NCBI GenBank assembly: GCA_020248785.1 | Contig: JADCGX010000068.1 | Coordinates: forward strand, 1 to 39,784 | DNA length: 39,784 nucleotides | Origin: Burkholderiales bacterium | GTDB lineage: Bacteria; Pseudomonadota; Gammaproteobacteria; Burkholderiales; Burkholderiaceae_F | Direction: 5' to 3' | Notes under the pieces: generated by a model | The model's input: only the letters and a program-made list of their open reading frames with translations | The model's database searches: none | What the model was told of the DNA's origin: nothing | In this document: piece after piece, positions 23,851 through 30,351 of the stretch | Layout of the letters: the number at the start of each line of letters is the position of its first letter | Numbering within the stretch: position 1 is the first letter of the stretch | Program-made: the position numbers and the translations under genes

Positions 23851-24094
23851 AGCGGTCGCGCGTTCAGCCGAGGCAACCAGTGCGGCGCAAGGCCAGCAGC
23901 GCGACCGCGGCCATCCAAGAGTGGCACGCGGCTCTCGGCAAAATGGACAGGCGAAGCGGGACCGCGTTGCCGTGGTGTGAGCAGCCAACGCCGAGCGCGC
24001 AATGGCCGGTTGGACACGGGCAGCGCGTACCGGCCGTGGAAACAGGGTTCCACGACGGTTCGTCACATGAACCGTCCTTGTCTGGCCCCAACCC
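23851..24094. other. Non-coding stretch between nikK and the unknown exported protein
   Basis: Several short overlapping frames exist, one on the minus strand rich in Cys and His, but none has a start with a ribosome site, a signal peptide or a recognisable family. I see no RNA gene, repeat or terminator here beyond the candidate NikR site at its left edge. Confidence 0.5.
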
Positions 24095-24718
24095 TCAGTC
24101 CCCGCCCCCCTGCACGTCCTCCACCCAGATGAGTTCGCAGGCGCCGCCGCCGGTATCCGTGCGGCTGCGCGAGCTACGCCAGGACCAGCCGTCGTTGCCG
24201 CTGACATCGACCAGGTAGCCGCGCAGGGTCACGGTGGCGCCGACTGGCACGCGCTCGAGCCGGCGCTGCACCTCGTCGCTGGCCGGGATCAGGTGCATGT
24301 TGGCCGAATTGCGGGCGATGATCTCCGGCGCCACGGGCGGGCCGTCGCCGCCCCATCGGTACATGTACCAGCGGTTGGCTTGGCTGATGTCGAGCTTGCC
24401 CAACACCGCGTCGTTGGACATGTCGTTCCACCCGAGCGCGAAGTCGAGCGGCGAGATCTGCGCCTCGCGGTCGAAGCGGTAGCGCTCGGCGCGCAGCAGC
24501 CGTGCACGCACGGTGAAGCGTGCCACTGGCGTGATGGTGTGGTCGCGGTGGGTGAACGCGGCCCTGCGCGCGTTGTCGTCCTGCTCGGGCTCGCCGTGCA
24601 CCACGGCACCCGGCAGCGTCGGCACGCGGCCGACGTTGGCCTTCTGAACGCAGGCGTAGACGCTGACGAGGACGGCCAGGCCGGCCAGCAGCAGCTTGAA
24701 GTTGGCGGAATTGAGCAT
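24095..24718 (-). CDS. Conserved exported/membrane-anchored protein of unknown function
   Basis: The 207-residue product has an N-terminal hydrophobic segment (FKLLLAGLAVLVSVYACVQK) that can serve as an uncleaved anchor; a lipobox reading is weak (VYAC). The rest is soluble. It has ARFTVRARLLRAERYRFD, then PLDFALGWNDMSNDAVLG, WYMYRWGGDGP, NMHLIPASDEV and an end region with DVSGNDGWSWRSSRSRTDTG and CELIWVEDV. The wording looks like a conserved hypothetical family in proteobacteria with an OB-fold-like beta pattern (VPVGATVTLRGYLVDV), but I cannot name it. It stands alone between nikK and nikR on the same strand. No function is proposed. Confidence 0.7.
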   Translation of the reverse strand: MLNSANFKLLLAGLAVLVSVYACVQKANVGRVPTLPGAVVHGEPEQDDNARRAAFTHRDHTITPVARFTVRARLLRAERYRFDREAQISPLDFALGWNDMSNDAVLGKLDISQANRWYMYRWGGDGPPVAPEIIARNSANMHLIPASDEVQRRLERVPVGATVTLRGYLVDVSGNDGWSWRSSRSRTDTGGGACELIWVEDVQGGGD

Positions 24719-24882
24719 CGGCCGCGGGGACTGTTCGGACGCACTTTAGCGGCGGCGCCGCGCGGCCGAACGCACGACAAGCAGCGCGGCCTCCCGCCGG
24801 GCCGCCGAATCAGGGGCGCACCGAGGTGACGACTGGGTGCCACAGTCGGCAGACACAGCAACCCCGACCACGGTATCGCTAT

Positions 24883-25344
24883 CTAGCGCTGCGGTTTCAG
24901 GTGGGTGTGGCGGCTCCCATCGCCGTGGGTGTGCTCGTGCGCCACATCGACCATCACGAGATTGAGCTGCCCGTGGCGCACGCCGCGTTCGGCCACCACG
25001 CTGTTGGCAAAGCGGCGCACGGCCTGCACCGGCCCCCTGAGGATCACGCTCTCGATGCAATGCTCGTGGTCCAGGTGCGCATGCATGGTGCTCACCGCAA
25101 GGTCGTGATGCGCGTGCGACAGCTCGAGCAGCCGCTCAGCGAGCTCGCGCTCGTGGTGGTTGTAGACGTAGCTGAGATTGGCGACACAGTGGCCGTCGAG
25201 TTCGCGCGCCTCGCGCGTGCGGTCCAGATGCGTGCGCAGGATGTCGCGCACCGCCTCGGAGCGGTTGTCGTAGCCGCGCCCGGCGATCAGTTCGTCGAAC
25301 TCGGCGGCCAGCTCCTCGGGCAGGGAGATGGTGAAGCGATCCAT
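24883..25344 (-). CDS. nikR: Nickel-responsive regulator NikR
   Basis: The 153-residue product has the ribbon-helix-helix DNA-binding domain (MDRFTISLPEELAAEFDELI...NRSEAVRDILR) followed by an ACT-type nickel-binding domain. In the latter, HAHHDLAVSTMHAHLDHEHC provides the expected ligands: His88, His90 and Cys96 match E. coli His87, His89 and Cys95, with a His near residue 77. The tail is His-rich (HEHTHGDGSRHTH). The ATG at 25344 begins the RHH strand; a longer in-frame extension is not conserved. It represses nickel uptake when nickel is plentiful, and nikKLMQO is the likely target. It sits 37 bases after the hypX stop, so it may be co-transcribed with the hydrogenase genes. Confidence 0.95.
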   Translation of the reverse strand: MDRFTISLPEELAAEFDELIAGRGYDNRSEAVRDILRTHLDRTREARELDGHCVANLSYVYNHHERELAERLLELSHAHHDLAVSTMHAHLDHEHCIESVILRGPVQAVRRFANSVVAERGVRHGQLNLVMVDVAHEHTHGDGSRHTHLKPQR

Positions 25345-25381
25345 GTGGTCGTCCTCGATCAATGGAATGCACGTTGGGGCG

Positions 25382-27088
25382 TCAGGCGTTGGGGCCGGCG
25401 GGCGGCCGGTCACGATGCCGCGCCAGATGGCGCGGCGTCCACGATGGCGGCGTCTTGCGCACGAAATAGCTGCGGGCGACGTGATAGCTGGAGTCGAAGC
25501 CGTAGAAGTTCCGCCGCATCATCGCCAGTTCCTCGTCACGGTAGCGGGCCAGCGGCTTGGCGGCTTCGTCGAGCGCGCGACGCCGTGCCTTTGCGCTGAC
25601 CTGTGCCTCGAACTCAGGCGCGGCAGCCCATGCAAGAGCGCGCTCGATCACGACCGGCAGGAACTGCGCGCGGTCGGCATCGAACACGGCCTCGATCACG
25701 ACATCAACCAGCCCGAGCGACCGCGCCTGCCGCGCGTCGATCGGCAGACGGTTCTGCATCACCGCCTTGGGAGCAGCCTGAGTCACCCGGCGCGGCAGCG
25801 TATAGGTCCAGAACTCGCTGCCATACAGGTTGCCCATGTTCTTGTAGTGCGGATTGAGGAGCACGCCGTCACGGGCCCACACCGCATCGGCCGTGAACGC
25901 GAGAAACGCGCCCCCCGCGCCCGCATTGCCCTGCAGCGCGGCGACGACCAGGCGGTCGGTCGTGGTGAGGATGGCCTCGCACACATCGTCCATCGCATTG
26001 ATGTTGCGCCAGGACTCGTCTGCCGGACTGCCGGCCGCCTCGATGACGTTCAGATGGATGCCGTTGGAAAAGAAATCCGGCCCGCCAGCCAGCACCAGCA
26101 CACGCGCGGGCGTGCGCAGGGCGGCGCGGTAAGCAGCCAGCAGCCGCTCGCATTGCGTGGTCGACATCGCCCCGTTGTAGAAGGCAAAGTGCAGCACGCC
26201 CACCTCGCCATGCGCGCCATGCTGCGCGTAGCGGATCTCGTCATCGCCGGGCAGATGGGGCAACGCGGCAACCTCGTCGGGGAACGCCAGCGCGACGGGC
26301 AGCTTGACGGCCTCGGCCTGATCGTCTCGCCTGCAATGCCCGATCCACACCGCGCCATCGCCCGTGGTGCGCAGCACGGCGCCATGCCGACGGGCGAGCA
26401 CCGTGTCTGGAGCAGCGTGCGAGGGCACGTCGCCCGCGGTGGCCGCGCGGCCATCGAACAGATGACAGGGCACGCCGAAGAGCGCGTCGAGCACGCCAGG
26501 CACCCCGTCGGCCGCGTTGAGCTTGCATAGCACGGTCTCCGTGCTGTCGCGCGTCCAGTCGATGTGCCGCTGCGCCTGCCGCAGCAGCGGCAGGCTGCGG
26601 GCGGCGTCGGCGGGCGGCCGCACGGGCGCGGTGCCGGCGTCCAGCTTGGCGAGCGCCTCGCGCACGCAGACCACGGCCGCCTCGGTCACCTCGTTGCGAT
26701 ACAGGCTCGACTTGGTGGCCTGCCGCATCGGAAAGCAGCGCGTGGCCCACACCGGTCCGGCGTCCAGCTCGGCCTCGGCCTGCAGCACGGTCACGCCCCA
26801 GGTGGTCACGCCATCGCTGATGGCCCAGTCGAGCGCCGAGGGTCCGCGGTCGCCAACGATGCCCGGATGCACGACCAGGCACAGGTGACTGCGCCACACG
26901 CTCTCGGGAATCGCCCGCTTCATGAACGGGGCGATCACGACGTCGGGCGCGAAGAGCGCCACCGCCTCTTCGGTCACCGAGTCCGCGATGTCGAACTCGA
27001 CCGACAGCGTGTGTCCGTCGTCATTGAGCGCAACGAACAGCCGCTGCGTCAGGCTGTTGAAGCTGCGCGTCAGCAGCAGGATGCGCAT
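25382..27088 (-). CDS. hypX: HypX (HoxX), CO-ligand synthesis for [NiFe]-hydrogenase
   Basis: The 568-residue product has two domains. The first (residues 1 to about 280) resembles formyl-tetrahydrofolate enzymes, with VVHPGIVGDRGPSALDWAI around His74. The second (about 290-540) is a crotonase/enoyl-CoA-hydratase-like domain containing LAGGPDFFSNGIHLNVIEA, LQGNAGAGGAFLAFTADAV and LNPHYKNMGNLYGSEFW. HypX makes the CO ligand of the hydrogenase iron from formyl-tetrahydrofolate through formyl-CoA, which matters for maturation in air. Its presence marks an organism that makes hydrogenase aerobically or microaerobically. It is near the end of the hup-hyp cluster. Length and both domains are normal. 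Confidence 0.94.
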   Translation of the reverse strand: MRILLLTRSFNSLTQRLFVALNDDGHTLSVEFDIADSVTEEAVALFAPDVVIAPFMKRAIPESVWRSHLCLVVHPGIVGDRGPSALDWAISDGVTTWGVTVLQAEAELDAGPVWATRCFPMRQATKSSLYRNEVTEAAVVCVREALAKLDAGTAPVRPPADAARSLPLLRQAQRHIDWTRDSTETVLCKLNAADGVPGVLDALFGVPCHLFDGRAATAGDVPSHAAPDTVLARRHGAVLRTTGDGAVWIGHCRRDDQAEAVKLPVALAFPDEVAALPHLPGDDEIRYAQHGAHGEVGVLHFAFYNGAMSTTQCERLLAAYRAALRTPARVLVLAGGPDFFSNGIHLNVIEAAGSPADESWRNINAMDDVCEAILTTTDRLVVAALQGNAGAGGAFLAFTADAVWARDGVLLNPHYKNMGNLYGSEFWTYTLPRRVTQAAPKAVMQNRLPIDARQARSLGLVDVVIEAVFDADRAQFLPVVIERALAWAAAPEFEAQVSAKARRRALDEAAKPLARYRDEELAMMRRNFYGFDSSYHVARSYFVRKTPPSWTPRHLARHRDRPPAGPNA

Positions 27089-27107
27089 GAGCGGCCGGCG
27101 GAGCCCG

Positions 27108-27551
27108 TCACGGCAGCTTGCGCAGGCGACCGGCCAGCCAGGGCGCGATCAGCATCGTCGCCATGCCCAGGCCAAGGAAGCCGCCGGCCAGCGGGTTGAA
27201 GTCGCCCAGGATGCGTTCCCACGAGTAGCCGAGGCTGCGGCCGAGCAGGATGTCGAAGCCGACCATCAGCACCAGCCATTGCAGCCCGACGATGAGCTTG
27301 CGGCCGCCGCCGCGCGCGTCGATCCAGCCAATGGCGAGCATGGCGACGACGAAGACGATCACGATGGCGCTCAGGATGGCGAGCTGCCGCGCGAGTTGGT
27401 CACCGAGCAGCGGCACCAGCCACAGCGTGTGCGCGATGCCGTGCAGCGTCTCGAGCACGGCGATCAGCAGCCACGCCAGAAATCCGCGCGCCAGCCAGAA
27501 ATTGTGGGCGTGTTTCACGATGATGGTGGTTGCCGAAGCGCTCGCTTGCAT
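27108..27551 (-). CDS. Unknown four-helix membrane protein between hypE and hypX
   Basis: The 147-residue product has four hydrophobic segments (FLAWLLIAVLETLHGI; LAILSAIVIVFVVAMLAIGW; LIVGLQWLVLMVGFDILLG; LGLGMATMLIAPWLAG). Conserved-looking polar elements are ETLHGIAHTLWLVPLLGD and GYSWERILGDFNPLAGG. I recall similar stand-alone hypothetical membrane proteins in bacteria, but no function is known to me. The ATG at 27551 is preferred over the start ten codons earlier, since the preceding residues look non-coding. It starts about 155 bases beyond the hypE stop and ends 19 bases before the hypX start, on the same strand, so co-transcription with hypX is likely. Confidence 0.7.
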   Translation of the reverse strand: MQASASATTIIVKHAHNFWLARGFLAWLLIAVLETLHGIAHTLWLVPLLGDQLARQLAILSAIVIVFVVAMLAIGWIDARGGGRKLIVGLQWLVLMVGFDILLGRSLGYSWERILGDFNPLAGGFLGLGMATMLIAPWLAGRLRKLP

Positions 27552-27706
27552 TGCTCCCGTGCTCGTCGCGCCTGATCGCATTCGGCGCGCAAGGACGGCG
27601 GCAGGAGCGGGGCCAAGATCTCGCCGCCGCAGCCCTCGCCGGTCATTTCTCCGTAGCCTCCATGCTCAAGCGTGGGATCCGACGCCGACACCACTGCACC
27701 TGGCCG

Positions 27707-28801
27707 TCAGCAAATCCGCGGTAGCTGATCGCCACTGAGCCAGTCGACGATGCGGCGACCGCCGAAACGCGTGGTCATCTGCACGAAGTGGTGATCGTCG
27801 GCGAACACCTCGCCAATGATGGCGGCCTCGGCGCCGAGCGGATGCGCGCGCAGCGCGGTGAGCACGCTCTCGGCATCCTCGGGCGCGACCACGGCGATCA
27901 GCTTGCCTTCGTTGGCCACATAGAGAGGATCGAGTCCAAGGAACTCGCAGGCGGCCATGACCTGCGGCTTCACGGGGATCGCGGCCTCCTGCAGCATCAT
28001 CCCCACGCCGGACTGGCGGGCGATCTCGTTGAGCGTGGTCGCGACACCGCCGCGGGTCGGGTCGCGCAGCACATGCAAGCCGCGCTGCGGGTCCCGCAAG
28101 GTCGCATCGCGCACGGCCGCCAGCACGTCGGCGATGAGGCCGTGCAGCGCGGCGCTGTCGCTCACGATCTCCGAACCGAAGGCGAGCGACTCGCGCAGCG
28201 ACATGATGGCCATGCCGTGGTCGCCGATCGTGCCCGACACCAGGACCTTGTCGCCCGGCCGCGCGCGCGCGCCACCGAGTTCCACGCCCGCGGGCACCAC
28301 GCCGATCCCGGTCGTGTTGATGAACACGCCATCGCCCTTGCCCTGCTCCACCACCTTGGTGTCGCCGGTGACGATCTGCACATCGGCCGCGCGCGCCGCC
28401 GCCGCCATTGACTCGACGATGCGCTTCAGATCCGTGAGCGGAAAGCCCTCTTCCAGGATGAATCCGGCCGACAGGACCAGCGGGGTCGCACCCATCACGG
28501 CCAGATCGTTGACGGTGCCGTGCACCGACAGCGCGCCGATGTCGCCGCCGGGATAGAACAGCGGCGACACCACGTGCGAGTCGGTCGCCATCACCACGCG
28601 CCCGGGCGGCAGCGTCAACACCGCACCGTCATTGCCCTGCGCCAGCAGCGGGTTGTCGAAGGCGGCGGCAAAGAGCTGCTCGATGAGCTGCGCCATCGCG
28701 CGGCCGCCGGAGCCATGCGTGAGGTCCACGCGGCCGTGCTTGATGTCGAGCGGCCGGCTGTAGCCGGTCTTCACGGGTTTGTTCAAGCGTCCGTCATCCA
28801 T
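27707..28801 (-). CDS. hypE: HypE, thiocyanate-forming hydrogenase maturation protein
   Basis: The 364-residue product is a PurM-like ATP-dependent enzyme that dehydrates the carbamoyl group on its C-terminal cysteine to thiocyanate, the source of the CN ligands. It has DLTHGSGGRAMAQLIEQLF, the ATP-binding GNDGAVL and TDSHVVSPLFYPGGDIG segments, GTVNDLAVMGATPLVLSAGF, VTGDTKVV, and the decisive C-terminal PRIC. The ATG at 28801 (AAGGTG ribosome site) is used; an in-frame start seven codons earlier is less likely. It follows hypD in the cluster order C-D-E and works with HypF (carbamoyl donor) and HypCD (iron scaffold). Confidence 0.95.
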   Translation of the reverse strand: MDDGRLNKPVKTGYSRPLDIKHGRVDLTHGSGGRAMAQLIEQLFAAAFDNPLLAQGNDGAVLTLPPGRVVMATDSHVVSPLFYPGGDIGALSVHGTVNDLAVMGATPLVLSAGFILEEGFPLTDLKRIVESMAAAARAADVQIVTGDTKVVEQGKGDGVFINTTGIGVVPAGVELGGARARPGDKVLVSGTIGDHGMAIMSLRESLAFGSEIVSDSAALHGLIADVLAAVRDATLRDPQRGLHVLRDPTRGGVATTLNEIARQSGVGMMLQEAAIPVKPQVMAACEFLGLDPLYVANEGKLIAVVAPEDAESVLTALRAHPLGAEAAIIGEVFADDHHFVQMTTRFGGRRIVDWLSGDQLPRIC

Positions 28802-28820
28802 TGCATCACCTTGGTTGACC

Positions 28821-28855
28821 ACAGAGACACAGAGGACACGGAGGACACAGAGGGA
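28821..28855. repeat. CACAGAG-type short repeats before hypE
   Basis: The run ACAGAGACACAGAGGACACG continues as GAGGACACAGAGGG, an imperfect direct repeat of ACACAGAGG about every 9 to 10 bases. Similar ACACAGAGAACACAGA text occurs near 33937-33965 before hypB. The wording resembles dispersed intergenic repeats common in Burkholderiales. The rest of the 28802-28966 gap holds no gene. Confidence 0.6.
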
Positions 28856-28966
28856 GCCTTAGCCCACCACGCGCTCTGTCGCTCTTGCCGTCTCTCCTCG
28901 GTGGTTTCTTCATCTCTTTGGCTCTACGGCTCTGCGCCTATGCGGCTCTGTGTCGAGTCCGTCTCT

Positions 28967-30109
28967 TCACGCAGCAGCGCGAATCGGAATCTCCTTGTAC
29001 CGCCCATAGCTGTAGTGCGCGGCGCAGGCCCCCTCGCTCGACACCATGCAGGAGCCCACCGGGTTCTCGGGCGTGCACACGGTGCCGAAGATCTTGCAGT
29101 CGCGCGGATGCTTGAGGCCGCGCAGGATCGCACCGCACTCGCAGGCCTTGTTGTCGGCGACCTTGCGGGTGTCCAGCGCGAACTTCGTCTCGGCGTCCCA
29201 GGCGGCGAACTCGGCGCGGATGGCGAGCGCGGAATACGGCACCTCGCCCAACCCGCGCCACTCGAAGCTCTTGCGCAACTCGAACACCTCGGCACACAGC
29301 GCCTGCGCCTTCAGGTTGCCGTCGCGGTTCACGGCGCGGGTGAATTCGTTCTCCACCTCGCAGCGACCCTCGTTGATCTGCCGCACCAGCATCAAAACGG
29401 CCTGCATCACGTCGAGCGGCTCGAAGCCGGCGATCACCACCGGCTTGCGGTACTCCTCGGCGAAGAACTCATAGGGCTGGCTGCCGATGATCGTGCTCAC
29501 GTGCGCGGGACCGATGAAGCCATCGAGCGGCACGGTGCCCAGCTTGCGCACCTCGGGGCTTTCGAGGATGTTGCCGATCGCCGCCGGCGTCAGCACGTGG
29601 TTGCACACGACGCCGAAGTTGCGCAAGCCCTCGGCCGCAGCCTGCTTGATCACCAGCGCGGTGGGCGGAGTGGTGGTCTCAAAGCCGATGGCAAAGAACA
29701 CGACATCCTGCGCCGGGTTCTTGCGCGCCATCTCCAGCGCGTCGGCCGCCGAGTAGATCATCGCGATCCTGCCGCCTCGCGCCTTGGCCTTGAGCAGCGA
29801 CAGGCCGTTGGACGCCGGCACGCGCAGCACGTCGCCGTAGGTGGCCAGCGTGACCTTGCGCTCGAGCGCGAGCTGGATCGCCAGATCGACGCGGCCAATG
29901 GGCAGCACGCACACCGGGCAGCCCGGACCGTGGATCATGCGCACGTTCTCGGGCAAGAGGTCTGTCAAGCCATAGCGCGAGATCGCATGCGTGTGGCCGC
30001 CGCAGAACTCCATGAAGTGGTAGCGCCGGTCGGGCCGTACCTCGGCCGCGATCTGCGCGGCGATCCGGCGCGCCACGCCGCCGTCGCGAAACTCGTCGAT
30101 GTACTTCAT
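28967..30109 (-). CDS. hypD: HypD, Fe(CN)2CO assembly scaffold
   Basis: The 380-residue product has all hallmarks of HypD: FMEFCGGHTHAISRYG near the N-terminus, IHGPGCPVCVLP, and AIGFETTTPPTA. The C-terminal iron-sulfur cluster region has cysteines in ACECGAILRG, DCKIFGTVCTPENPVGSCMV and GACAAHY. It binds the iron with HypC and receives cyanide and CO ligands before delivery to the large subunit. The ATG at 30109 overlaps the hypC stop by four bases, which indicates coupled translation. A longer frame upstream of 30109 is the shadow of hypC. Confidence 0.96.
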   Translation of the reverse strand: MKYIDEFRDGGVARRIAAQIAAEVRPDRRYHFMEFCGGHTHAISRYGLTDLLPENVRMIHGPGCPVCVLPIGRVDLAIQLALERKVTLATYGDVLRVPASNGLSLLKAKARGGRIAMIYSAADALEMARKNPAQDVVFFAIGFETTTPPTALVIKQAAAEGLRNFGVVCNHVLTPAAIGNILESPEVRKLGTVPLDGFIGPAHVSTIIGSQPYEFFAEEYRKPVVIAGFEPLDVMQAVLMLVRQINEGRCEVENEFTRAVNRDGNLKAQALCAEVFELRKSFEWRGLGEVPYSALAIRAEFAAWDAETKFALDTRKVADNKACECGAILRGLKHPRDCKIFGTVCTPENPVGSCMVSSEGACAAHYSYGRYKEIPIRAAA

Positions 30110-30351
30110 TGCGCACCCTCGGCCGCGGTGATCTCGTCCATACCCGACGCGCGAAACAGCGCCAAGGTTTTCTCCGCTGCGGCCGGGTCGAGCTTGGTCA
30201 GCGCATAGCCGACGTGCAGCACCACGTAGTCGCCAACTTCCACGCCATCGACCAGCGCCAGCGAAATCGCCTTGCGGATGCCGCCGAGGTCGACGATGGC
30301 ACCGTCGGCGGCCGTCTTCTCGATCACCCGCACGGGCAGGGCGAGACACAT
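30106..30351 (-). CDS. hypC: HypC, hydrogenase maturation chaperone
   Basis: The 81-residue product starts MCLALPVRV; Cys2, exposed after Met removal, binds the iron precursor and the large subunit. The OB-fold core and the HVGYALTKLD segment match the HypC/HupF family. The start overlaps the hypF stop by one base and its end overlaps hypD by four, so hypF-C-D are translated together. A paralogue, hupF, lies at 37813-38136. Confidence 0.96.
   Translation of the reverse strand: MCLALPVRVIEKTAADGAIVDLGGIRKAISLALVDGVEVGDYVVLHVGYALTKLDPAAAEKTLALFRASGMDEITAAEGAQ

Noticed and set aside
23845..24207. Small Cys/His-rich minus-strand frames between nikK and the unknown exported protein
   Set aside because: No ribosome site, no signal peptide and no recognisable domain; composition is explained by high GC.
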